From Diacronema lutheri (lineage: Eukaryota; Haptophyta; Pavlovophyceae; Pavlovales; Pavlovaceae), in contig JAGTXO010000012.1 in NCBI GenBank assembly GCA_019448385.1, positions 518,501-582,500 of the forward strand: 64,000 nucleotides of DNA, given 5' to 3'. This document shows, piece after piece, positions 42,265-51,762 of the stretch. Numbering within the stretch: the first letter of the stretch is position 1; each line of letters begins with the position of its first letter. The position numbers and the translations under genes are program-made. Under the pieces are notes generated by a model, which was not told the origin of the DNA, did no database searches, and worked only from the letters and a program-made list of their open reading frames with translations.

Positions 42265-44865
42265 GCAATTCCACGCGAGCTCGCCGTTGGGCTTTCGCGC
42301 AAATCGCTCGCACTTGCCGCGGCAGCCCGGCCGCGAGCACGTTTGCGTCGTGCCATACTCGTCGAGGATAAACACGAGGTAGCCATGCTCGGTAAACGCG
42401 TCGATGTAATATCGCGCCCAGCTCGCCATGCAGTGGCCAATGCAGACCGCGCACTCGCTCGGCGGACCGAACATCTTGGCAAAGTCTCGCACCATGCACG
42501 CCTTGCTGCGCCGCTCGCCGCTCGCCTTGATCGCGCGGTTGGCGCGGTAGGGCCCCTTCTCGACGAAGCAGCCCGTGCGCGCGTCCGCGAGGAGCTGCCG
42601 CTGCACAAAAGGAGCGTAGTCGGCGAGAAGTGTCGACTTTGGGCGCTTGACCTTGCGCAGCTCGTCGCCGACCGTGCCGCCAGTCTCGAGGACGGCCGCG
42701 TCTTCGCGCTTCGCGCATTGGCGCGCGAGCTTAACGTTCCTCTGCCGCCGCGCGTCTCGCGCGCGCACGCCGAGGCTGTGGCTCCAGCGCTTCCGAGCCT
42801 CGCCGTCGGCTTTTGGGCCCACCGCGAACATCTGCCCTTTGCCCGGGTCGATCGCAACTGGCACGAGCTCGTCGGGCACGTCGCCCGGTCTCATGTAGAT
42901 CCGCCTGCCGCCGCGAGCTTTGGCGCCGGCGCGGGCAGCGGCGCCGCCGCCATCATCGTCGGAGCTCGACGAGGGCTCGCGGTGCACGTATGGCGCATCG
43001 GTGTCGCTAGCTCGCGCCCGCTTCTGCGCGCGGCCGCGGCCACCGCCGCTGCCGGCCGCTTCGCCGCCCGGCCCGACGCCGCCCGGTGCGGCCGCGCAAC
43101 CGCCGCCCGCGCAGCTCCCGCCCGCGTCGCCGCTGCCCGCCGCCGCCGCGCGGCCGCCGCCCGCGCAACCGCCGCCCTCTGCGCAGCCGCCGCTCGCGCA
43201 GCCGCCGCCCTCTGCGCAGCCGCCGCTCGCGCAGCCGCCGCCTTCTGCGCAGCCGCCCGCGGCCGCCGCGCAGCCGCAACCGCCGGCGCTGCCCGCGCCG
43301 TCGAGCGCGCCGCCGGCCGCGCTGCACGCCGCGTTGCCGGCGCCCAGCTCGCCTGCACACGTTCCGCCGCCGCACGCCTCGCCGCCCGAGCCCGCGCCGT
43401 CCGCGCCGTCCGCGCCGCCCGCGCCGCCCGCGCCCGCGCCGGCCTCGCCGCGCGGAGCGGCGCCCGCGCCCACGGGGCACGGCCGCTTGGACGAGCGGCC
43501 GGGCGCGGCTGACGCGAACGGCGCGGCCGACTCGTCGCCGCCGCCGCCGGGGATGCCGGTCGCGCCGCCCGCGTCGCGCAGCCGCTTTGCCGCTCGCGCG
43601 CCCTCGCCGCTCGGCTCGCCGGCGGCGCCAGAGGATGCGAGCTTGGCCTTCTTGCTCCGCCCGCGCCCACCCCGCCCTTTGCCGTTTCGCGCCGTCTGCT
43701 CCGCCCGCGTGCGCTTGCGGTTGCGCGCGCGCGCGGCGCCCGACGGCGCGTCGTCGACCTCGCCGCATACGACGGAGAGCTGCGCAAAGTCGGTCGCAAA
43801 GGAGGAGATCTCGCGGTGCTTCGAGCGCGGACCAACGTACTCATCGGCGACGAAGGCGTTCAGGATGTGCGAGCGGTTCAGCTCGATGTAGCCGCGGCAA
43901 TTGTCGCCCTTGTCGGTGCGGAGGCTGTCCTTCTGCAGCGCCGACCAAGAGCACGCCCGGTCGCCGCATTTGATCTCGCCGAGCGCCTCGAGGAGCCCGC
44001 TCGCAGAGTAGCGGAGGAGCGCGGGGACACAGCGGAGGGGCTGACCCGGGTAGCAGCTGACGATGGGGACGCCTTTGAGGTCCACGACGATGCGCTCGAG
44101 CTCGCAAAGCGCCGCGTGGAAGGCCTCCGGGTTTTGCTCGATTGCCGCGGCGAGCGCCTCCTCCGGCGTGGTCCCCTTGCCCGCTGCGCTGTGGTCGTAC
44201 TTGGGCATGTGCGACATGACCCAGCTCGCGATGCCGTTCGGGTACACGCCGCCGAGCGGCGTCTCCTCCCGGCGGAGCGCCGCGCGCGCGACGGCCGCCA
44301 CCTTGCGGCCGAAAACGCCACGACTGCCCGACGCGCCGCGCATCAGCGCCCTTCGTGCGTCGAAATCGGCCTCGTAGGCGGTTCGCACGGCGTGCAGGAG
44401 GGCGCGCCAGAAGTGGTTCTCGACGAGGTTGCCCAGTGTCGTCACGTACTCCCGGTTGCTGAGCTTCAACAAGTTGAGGAGCCCCGTCGTGGAAAACTCC
44501 CCGTTTGGCTCGGGCCCGGCGAGCAGGAGGGCCTCGCGGCAGTTCGCCTCGATCGACCCGCGCACAAGGTCGCGCAGCGTCGCTGTCGCTTCCGGCACCT
44601 TTTGCGCTGTGCGTGGCGGGGCGATCACGTACTGGATGGCAGCCAGAAGCTTGTCCGGATTGAAGAGCTGCAGCGGGCAACGCCAGCCATCGCGGCGAGC
44701 CACGCCGACGACGACGGGCACGAGGAGCCGGGAGACGCGAACGATGGGATTCAGCCGGCGTGCGAGGACGCGGAGCCGCTGGAGGTACTCTGTCCGCAAT
44801 GCGCGCTTGGCTGGCATCGTGCGCGACCGCCTGTGGCGCGCGCGCTTGGCCCGAGACTTGGGCAT
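42265..44865 (-). CDS. Fanzor/TnpB-like RuvC nuclease homologue, 3' end missing
   Basis: The ATG at 44865 opens a frame of ~867 codons to the dehydrogenase 3' end; beyond that it is only antisense to that gene. Residues 1-370: a helical N-terminal region (LQLFNPDKLLAAIQYVI; NRSHILNAFVADEYVGPRSK). A low-complexity Gly/Cys-rich insert spans ~380-620. A RuvC-like half follows: VPVAIDPGKGQMFAVGP (Asp673), KRWSHSLGVRARDARRQRN, MVRDFAKMFGPPSECAVCIG, LVFILDEYGTTQTCSRPGC. These match eukaryotic TnpB relatives (Fanzors), RNA-guided nucleases of transposons. The second zinc-knuckle half and the terminal RuvC motif with its last Asp are absent, so it is probably inactive as it stands. The assignment rests on motifs only. 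Confidence 0.6.
43155..43255. repeat. 33-bp tandem repeat encoding Gly/Cys-rich units
   Basis: About three copies of an 11-residue unit containing GGCAEGGGCAS within the insert of the Fanzor-like gene; the flanks are similar but irregular. Confidence 0.75.
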
Positions 44866-45970
44866 CGCGGCGCCCCTTCGATCGAGGGTCCCCAGAGGCG
44901 AATCGCCTGGTTATTGGACGACCTAGCGCCAACCCGTCCCAAAACGGGTTTTTGGAAGGTCCCCGAACACTCATCAACGTGCGACATCCACCGCCCCAAT
45001 CCGCGATGGTGCGGTGGGGTGCGAAAGGATACGCGCCGCTGCGCGCCGCGTCCGCCGAACGTCGCTCGCGAACGCGCGCCATGCTCATCGCGTCCTACCC
45101 TTCCCTGCCCTTCGTTCGCGTCCTCCCTGTATCCACCCGGCGCTCTTCTCGTCTGCCGCGCACCGCGCTCGCCCACCAACGGTCTCTGAGTCGAAGTCGA
45201 CGGGCGCGCGGCGGCGGGCTCGCGTGGCGGTGGCAAGCTCGGTCGGCGGCGGCGAGATCGGTTGGCGGCGGCGAGGTGACGTACGAACGAGCAGCAGCGC
45301 GCCTGCGCGGAAACATGCTCCCCGTTCGAGCCCTTCGCCGAGCCACGGTGCGCCGCGCGGCGCCAGCGCTCGAGTACACGGCGCGGCGCGTGGGGGCACC
45401 TCGTTGCGGCGAGCGTGCGCGAGCGATGCGTGCGAGGGCGCAACACACGAAGGTCTGGCCGCGCCGCGCCCCCTCTCACGGCCCGCTCTGCGCTGTGCGC
45501 GCCGCCTTCCCCGCGCCGCCTCGCCGCGCGCAGGCGGACGCGAGCACTTCGACGACGTTTTTGGCGCACCGACCGGCCGGCATTGGCCGGCCGGTGCGCG
45601 ACGGGCAGTTGGTTGTTGGCATCCCATCTGTCTTGGGACTTGGCGTCCAAGATGGGTGGGGCTGGGTTGCGACGTATCGTGGCTTCGCCTCGAGGCGCCG
45701 ACCCGCCATCGACTACTGCCAGGTCTACACAGTCCAACATAGGCGGGGCGCCGTACCGGTGGACGTGCGGATTGGCAACTCGATCCGACCGTCGCCGGAT
45801 CCTCTCAAGACGGAGAGCCCAGGCGTCCCTCGCGCCCTCTCGGCTTTTGACCGACCAGGGCGCCTTATGTACGATGTATTCTCGCCGGCGAGCTCGGTGC
45901 CGGCGAGGTATCAAGCAGGCGCAGTGCGCCGACTACCCGAGCAGACAGTAGGCGACATCGTATATAAAAT
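44866..45970. other. Gene-poor stretch upstream of the Fanzor-like gene
   Basis: 1.1 kb in which I support no gene. Long ORFs on both strands (forward 44760-46022, reverse 44751-45914) are Arg/Ala-rich and unlike any family. Bases 45600-45970 are more AT-balanced. Features seen are a short hairpin (CCCAAAACGGGTTTTTGG near 44940) and the strong inverted repeat at 45565-45598. This may be the remaining 5' flank of a transposon or ordinary intergenic DNA. Confidence 0.45.
45565..45598. repeat. Inverted repeat, 14-bp arms, 6-nt loop
   Basis: Arms CGCACCGACCGGCC and GGCCGGCCGGTGCG with loop GGCATT pair with one mismatch (A against the expected G). Very stable as RNA or cruciform. It sits in the gene-poor stretch between the Fanzor-like gene and the next gene. 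Confidence 0.85.
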
Positions 45971-47151
45971 TCACGCCCTGCAGATGCCGTCCCGGCGCTT
46001 TTGCTCCTGCAGCCTGTCGTAAAAGCTCATCTGCGCCATCGACCTGCCCGCCTGCGTGCCTGTCCCCACGCTCTGCGACGCCGCGCCGCACACGCCAGCG
46101 CCAACCACGTGCACGGGCTTTGCGCTCGCCGCCGAGCTCGTCGCCCTCGCCCAGATCTCGTCGGCTGTCTCGCGGACGGGGGGCGGCGGCGCGGGCGGCG
46201 GCGGTGGCGCGGGCGCAGGCTCGCCCCGCCACGCGCGCAACGCCTCCTGGAACGAGGCCGCGCTCTCCTCCTCGTCAAAAGGCTTGGCAGGTGTTGCGGC
46301 CGCAGCCGCTGGCCCGCCAGCTGCCGGCGCAGGCGCAGCCGCTGACTTGGGGCTGTGCGCGAGAGCGGCGGTGAAGCGGTTGGGGCGAGTGGAGCGCGGT
46401 GTGGAGCGCGGCTGGTCCGGTGCCAGCAAATCCTGAAACGAAAGGAAGGGAGAGGGGGGGGGGGGGGGGGGGGGGGGACCGGAGAGGGGCATATGCACGT
46501 CATGCCCACCCGACGGAAAGGCGCAGGGCAAAGCAGGAGCAGAGGCCAGCGGCTGCGCCCTGCGCGCACGTCATAGTCACCCGACGGGAGGGCCGAGTTC
46601 GGGTGCCACGCGAAAAGCTCAGCGAGGTCGCGCGTGCCGGTAGCCAAGGGGGCGGTGGGCTCGACGCCCGTGCCGACGGGCAGGGCGATAGCCTCTGCTG
46701 CGTGAGCCCGTGGTGCGCTCGGTCGCTGGCCGGGACGCGGCTGCGGCGGCGCGGGAGCAAGCTCGGTGGCGAGCGGGTCGCGTGCGGGCCAATCGCTCGA
46801 CGTGGCCGGCGCGGACGAGCCGGCCGCGGCAGCGGCGCGCAGCCGGCCGACGCGTCCAGCAGATGACGGCTTTAGCGCGGGCGCGACGCCGTCCGCTCGG
46901 CTCGCGACGGCAGGTCGGGACGGCGGCGGATGCGGTCCTTGTGCGCGCGTCGGCCGGTCCTTGAGCACGTTCTCCACGTAGCGCGCGCCCGAGCCCGTCC
47001 CGTCCTGACGCGCCGACCGCCAGTTCGTACCGCCGGGCAAGCGCTTGGACTCTCGCTTGGCTTTCTCCTCGGCCATCAGCGCTTTCAGCATCTGCAACCG
47101 CTGCTCCATCGACTCGACCTCGCCCTGCACCCTGTCCGCGCGGGTCCCCAT
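45971..47151 (-). CDS. Largely disordered Pro/Ala-rich protein
   Basis: Exons 46570-47151 and 45971-46432 with a 137-nt intron (GTGCGC...TTTCAG) give 347 residues. The N-terminus has a short coiled coil (VESMEQRLQMLKALMAEEKA). The middle is Pro/Ala-rich. Two short conserved-looking motifs near the C-terminus are SFQEALRAWRGEPAP and QMSFYDRLQEQKRRDG. Another ATG lies at 47214 in the same frame, overlapping the divergent gene's ATG; 47151 is preferred. Function unknown. Confidence 0.6.
46454..46477. repeat. G24 tract in an intron
   Basis: Twenty-four G on the forward strand, inside the intron 46433-46569 of the reverse-strand gene. Confidence 0.9.
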
Positions 47152-47212
47152 CGCCAACCGACAACGCGGAAGCGTGTCCGGGCTCGAGGGGGCGGACGCC
47201 TCAGGCCAGCCC
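47152..47212. promoter_or_regulatory. 61-bp divergent promoter space
   Basis: Between the preferred reverse ATG at 47151 and the forward ATG at 47213. The palindrome CATG at 47212-47215 offers a start codon on both strands. Confidence 0.35.
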
Positions 47213-48589
47213 ATGTACAGTGCACGACGGCAGGCGCGCCCTTCGGCGGTGCGCCGCGCCTTCTACGGCTGCGCGTGCGCGCTCTTCCCCGCGTGCCAGC
47301 TCGCGCTCCTCGTTACCGCGTTTGCCGAACACCGCGTCGAGGCGTGCGCGCACCGCGAGCTCGCGATCGCGGCGTTTGGCTGCTCGATGGTCGCCGCCCT
47401 CCTCGCCGCGCTTGGGAGCGCGCTTGAGAACGCGCACATGCTGCTCGCGTGCGCGCTGAGCACAACCATCCCGCTTGTCCGTTCGTGGCGCGCCGGCACG
47501 GCTGCCGACGCCAACGCCGCCGAGCAAGCTCTCTTTGCGTCGGCCGCGGCGCTCGAGATCGCTGTGTGCGCGCTCGCGCTCGCGCTGTGGCGCGGCTTTG
47601 GCTGGCGCGCGTACTCGGTGGTGGGCGGCGACGTGGCTCTCAACGCGGTGTACGCAGCGTACCAGGCGTTCGAGGCGGTCACATTCCTTGCCGCGGAAGG
47701 TGTCCTTCTCCTCGCGTCCGCCGCGCACGCGGTCGGCGCTCTGCCGCTGGCCGCCGCAGTCGCGATGTGCGCGATCGCGTGCGGCTCGGTTCCCGCGCAG
47801 CTGCTCGCCATGCGCGCAGAGCGCGGGCTCGCGCTCGTGCTCGCGCTCTCGGTCCACCTGCTCGTCATCGTCGTCAGCGTCGGCGCGCTCGCATCGGCGC
47901 CGCGTGAGGCGCGTGCGCCCGCGTGGCTGTGCGGAAGCGCGCGCCTGCCTGCCGACGGGCAGGGCGAGATGCGCACGCCCGCGCTCGCCGCGTGCGTCAT
48001 TGCGACCGCGGCCTTGGCGCTCCTCGTCGTCAGCGCGGCGCGCGTGAGCGCCCATTTTGGCAGCGGGCTACGCGCGCGCGCTTTTGCGCAGCACGGCGGT
48101 GCGGATGGCGACGGCGGCGAAGGCGGCCGGACGGGCGGGCGCACTGGGTTCACCTGGCGAGGCGCGCGCGTTCGCTTCGTCATCCCGCCGCCTGGGCCGC
48201 TCGCCAACTTTGCTGCGGCCGAGCCGAGCCTTGAGCCCATCCTCGAAGCACACTCGGGCGGGCTGGCGGGCGGCGGTGCTGCCGCCGGCGTCTTGGGCAG
48301 CGAGCGCGAGGAGCGCGAAGCCGAGGTGGTGGGAGACGAGTGGGCTGGTGGCGGCAGCGGCGGCAGTGATCTACCCGTAGAGCGCGGCGCGGCAACCTCG
48401 TCGTTGGAGCCGCTCATCGCTCCGCCGGCTGCGCCGCAGCCGCGCTCAGCGGAGGCGCCGGCGGCGGCTGGCGCGGCCAACGGCAACGCGGACGCCGGCG
48501 CGAGGCTCAGTGCGCCAGGCAGCGAGTGCGCGGGCGGGGGGCAGGACGAGCCAACGCCGACCTCGCCAGCGACGCCAACGGCCCAGTGA
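47213..48589 (+). CDS. Multipass membrane protein, unrecognised
   Basis: 458 residues, single exon. About seven to eight hydrophobic segments occupy residues ~20-300 (for example ACQLALLVTAFAEHRV, ALALVLALSVHLLVIVVSV and ALAACVIATAALALLVVSAA), followed by a ~150-residue polar, Gly/Ala/Pro/Glu-rich tail that looks disordered. No motif identifies the family; receptor-like or transporter-like topology only. It is divergent from the disordered protein gene. Confidence 0.65.
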   Translation: MYSARRQARPSAVRRAFYGCACALFPACQLALLVTAFAEHRVEACAHRELAIAAFGCSMVAALLAALGSALENAHMLLACALSTTIPLVRSWRAGTAADANAAEQALFASAAALEIAVCALALALWRGFGWRAYSVVGGDVALNAVYAAYQAFEAVTFLAAEGVLLLASAAHAVGALPLAAAVAMCAIACGSVPAQLLAMRAERGLALVLALSVHLLVIVVSVGALASAPREARAPAWLCGSARLPADGQGEMRTPALAACVIATAALALLVVSAARVSAHFGSGLRARAFAQHGGADGDGGEGGRTGGRTGFTWRGARVRFVIPPPGPLANFAAAEPSLEPILEAHSGGLAGGGAAAGVLGSEREEREAEVVGDEWAGGGSGGSDLPVERGAATSSLEPLIAPPAAPQPRSAEAPAAAGAANGNADAGARLSAPGSECAGGGQDEPTPTSPATPTAQ

Positions 48590-48704
48590 CAGTGGCAGCG
48601 GCGGCAGGCCTCGCCGGTGCACCTGACTGCGTGAGAGCTCACAAGAGTTGACTGACGCAGGACGCCAAAGCGCGTTTCGAAAGGTGAAACGCTCCGGCGG
48701 AGAA

Positions 48705-50382
48705 ATGCTGCTCGATGCGAGCCTCGACTCTGCGTGCGTCCCGCGACGCGCGGAGCGCAAGGGCGACGCTGTGCTGCTCGCAAGTGGCGGCTCGCGCGCG
48801 GACAGCGTCGCGACGACATCCGAGCTTGGCGAGCAGCAGCGCTCCGAGCTCGCGAGCGTGATCCAGCGGATTGAATCGCTCAAACGCCGCGCAGCCGCTG
48901 CCTGCGCGCGCGCCTCCGCTGCAGATTCGTGCGCGCGCGCGCGCGCGGCCGAGCTCACGGTCGTGCGGCAGGATCTTGATGCAAAGAACGCCAGGCTTGC
49001 GGCGACGCTGGCGCAGCTTCGCACGGCAATGCGCGAGCGTGACGCGCGCGAGGCTGACATGGCCGCGCTATTCAGCTCGCAGAGTGCGCGCGCGCACGCG
49101 CTCATCAAGTTGGCGACCGCCGAGGCGGACGCGCACGCGGCCGAGGCGACCGGCGTGCGCGAGCTGCTCGGCGCACGCGAGAAGGCCCACGTCGAATCAG
49201 ACGCGCGCCGCGTGGCGGAGCTTCGGCTCCTCCAAATCGAGCTTTGCGCGAGCGAAACGCAGGCTGCGCCCGCGCAGCGCATCGGAGTCGCAATCGCACC
49301 GGCGGTCACAGCGGTGCCCACGCGCGCTGTGCGCTCGACGACGGCCATCGCTGTGCCGCCGCTTGGCGTGGTGCGCATGCCGTCGGCTATGTGCGTGGAG
49401 CTCGACTCGATTCTTCTCGAGGGCTGGTGCCTCAAGCGGTCGCGCTGGCTACGCGCGTGGCGCAAGCGCTGGCTCGTGCTGCTCAGCGAGGATGGCGGCC
49501 GCTCCTTCGCACTGCTCTCGCTCAAGCAGCAGCCGCGCGCGCACGGAGGCGTCTCGCTGCGCGCGCTCGCCACGGAGCGCGTGCCGGTCGACGCGCTCGT
49601 CTCGGCGTCCACAGTTTCTCTCACGGCAGGTGAGAGACGAGCGCGATCGGCCGATCGCGACCGAGCGCGCGCCTTCATGCCGCGGTGAGCGGTCCCCAAG
49701 CCCCGGCGCGCGCGCGTGCGCCCCCGCGCGCGGTTGTGCATTGCGCGAGGCGCTCACCCGCATTGCGCGCTGCGCCTCATTGCGCGCCGCGCCTCATTGC
49801 GCGCTGCGCCCCTGCCGCGCCGTCCGCGCCGTGCCAGCCGATCTCGCGAGCGTGGACGAGCAGCGCACCGCCGACAGCGCATCGACCGCGATCTGCGTGC
49901 AACATCCGTCGGTTACTGGCCTCGTCCTTGCCGGCTTCGGCCCGCATTCTGCCGAGCAATGGCTGCACGCAATCGCAAACGCGGCCCACGCTGCGCGCGC
50001 GCGCAATGGCGCGCTTCGAGAGCACCGCGGCGCAGCCGAGACAGCGGAATGGCTCGGTGCCGCCTCCCTCTTTGGATCGCCGTCGCGGCCGCAAGACCGG
50101 CTCGCGCAGCTTGCGACAAGCACGCCCCCGCGGCGCGCGGCACGCGAGCCACTCGCTGAGCTGAGCGTGGCCAGCTGCGGCGGCAGCGGTCGCGCTGCCG
50201 CGCGCACGCCAGTCGGGCAGACGCCATCGTCGCCGTGCTCATCGCTCGCCGCGCTCAAGCTCTCGCCGTCCGCACCTACGCCGCCGCCTCGTCCGCCGGC
50301 GCGCGGCGGCTACGGAAGTGCCCGCCTTGCGCACGATGTGCGGGCGAGCCCTGTACGCCGCGTGGTGGCGTGCGTTGAGTGA
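48705..50382 (+). CDS. Coiled-coil and PH-domain protein
   Basis: Exons 48705-49629 and 49838-50382 (intron 208 nt, donor GTGAGA) give 489 residues. Residues ~45-190 are a coiled coil (ELGEQQRSELASVIQRIESL, TVVRQDLDAKNARLAATLAQ). Then comes a PH domain starting EGWCLKRSRWLRAWRKRWLV, interrupted by the intron and completed in exon 2 (TAICVQHPSVTGLVLAGF, then the C-terminal helix AEQWLHAIANAAHAAR). The tail is Pro/Ser-rich. PH domains usually bind phosphoinositides or partner proteins, so a membrane-associated adaptor is likely. The ATG at 48705 is the first in frame. Confidence 0.75.
49755..49812. repeat. Short tandem repeat in the PH-protein intron
   Basis: Three imperfect copies of an approximately 18-bp unit built on CATTGCGCGCTGCGCCT, entirely within the intron. 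Confidence 0.7.
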
Positions 50383-50421
50383 CACCGCAAACAGCATCAC
50401 GACAACTAGCGCGCGGCAGTG

Positions 50422-51566
50422 TCAGGGAACGTCGAGCTCAGCGTACTGAGGCATGTCTGCCATGAGCTGCCCGATCTGTCGCGTGCTGCTCTCGAGCTGC
50501 GCTTCGAGGCGTGCGCGCTCCTGCGCGAGCTCGGCAAGCTGCATGCGCTGCCGTTGCTCGGCGAGCGCTTCGGTCGCCTCGAGTTGCGCGAGACTGTCTG
50601 ATTCGCCCGGTTGAGCCGCTCCGGTCGGGTCATCGTCGGGGGCGGTTGCGGATTGGCCGTTGCCTCCCCCGCGCCTGGGCGCACCAGACCGGCAGGCATC
50701 AGATGCCATCGCGGGTGGAGAGGCGGTGGGGGGGGGGGGGGGGGGGGGGGGTTAAGCTGGGCGCTCAGTGGTGCATCGGCGCCAACACGCGCCAACACGC
50801 GGCGCGAGCAGGGGCGCTAGGCGCAGCGGCAGCAGCACACCCGACCATCGCGCGCAGCTCGTCCGCCTGCGCTTCCCAGCGCACGGTCTCCGCCGCGAGA
50901 AGCTCCGCCTGCTCACGCAGGGCGCCCACCTCCTTGCTCCCCCGCGCTACCTGCGCGCGCAGGCCTGCAAGCTCCAGCTCGGCGGCGTTTGGTCGGGCGG
51001 CGGCGGAGCGCGTCGCGGGCGTGCCAACCAATTCTTTCTGCTCGTGCAAAGCGCGGCGCAGCCTGCGCGATTCGCCCACGTACTTGTCGACGCCCTGCGC
51101 GAGGCAGCCGGGGGGGGGGGGGGGGGGGGGGGGGTTGCTGCAGATGAGCGTGTCGCGCCAGCAAGGCGCGACACGGTGGCAGCACGTTGCTGCAGATGAA
51201 CATGGCCCGGTGACAGCACGTTGTTTTAGCGCCTTGCACGCAAGCACGGCCGCGCACGCGCGTGCACACCTCCTCAATCTGCACGACAAGGGCGGCGCGC
51301 GGATCGTGCTCGAGCAAGTCCTTCAGCTCGGCCTCCTTGGCCTCCACCTGCGCGCGAACGCCGTCCAGCTGCCGCCGCAGCCTCGCCTCCTCGGCCTTCT
51401 CAAGCTCCTCGGCGTCGCCTGGCTGAGGGCGGATGTGCTGGGCCTGGCGCTGCTGCGCGACGAGCACGCGCTGCTCAAGCTCGAGCCGCTCTGTCTGCAT
51501 GTGCCCGACGCGCGCCTCCATCTGCAGCACCTCCTGCAGCACGCCCTCCACGTCAAGCGCGGGCAT
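50422..51566 (-). CDS. Coiled-coil protein
   Basis: Exons 51270-51566, 50841-51094 and 50422-50674 join in phase to give 267 residues (donors both GTGTGC, acceptors CGCGCAG and GCCCAG). Almost the whole chain is predicted coiled coil, with heptad-like Leu/Gln/Glu/Arg patterns: VLQMEARVGHMQTERLELEQ, AELKDLLEHDPRAALVVQIE, EVGALREQAELLAAETVRW and QRMQLAELAQERARLEAQLE. It ends QYAELDVP. No family can be named. Both introns contain G tracts of 24-25 nt on the forward strand. It converges with the PH-domain gene 39 bp away. Confidence 0.75.
50728..50751. repeat. G24 tract in an intron
   Basis: Within intron 50675-50840 of the coiled-coil gene, G on the forward strand. Confidence 0.9.
51110..51134. 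repeat. G25 tract in an intron, beside a short duplication
   Basis: Within intron 51095-51269 of the coiled-coil gene. Just after it, GTTGCTGCAGATGA is duplicated (51135 and 51186). Confidence 0.9.
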
Positions 51567-51762
51567 TGTTTTTTGGCCGTTGAAGCCACCGTCGGGTCGA
51601 GACTACCCATATGCAAAAATTCGGCCCCAGTTTCTTAATGGTACGGTTTCTTAATGCCCGCGATTACCTGTATCCTAACGACGCTTACAGGCGGGTCAGC
51701 AGGAGGGGCGCGCACGGGGCCGAGGCTGGACAAACGGAGCGAGCGAAAGGGCGCACGCAACA

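Noticed and set aside
44760-46022. Forward ORF of 420 residues and its reverse counterpart
   Set aside because: No ATG-supported, family-like or balanced-composition sequence; partly antisense to the Fanzor-like gene.
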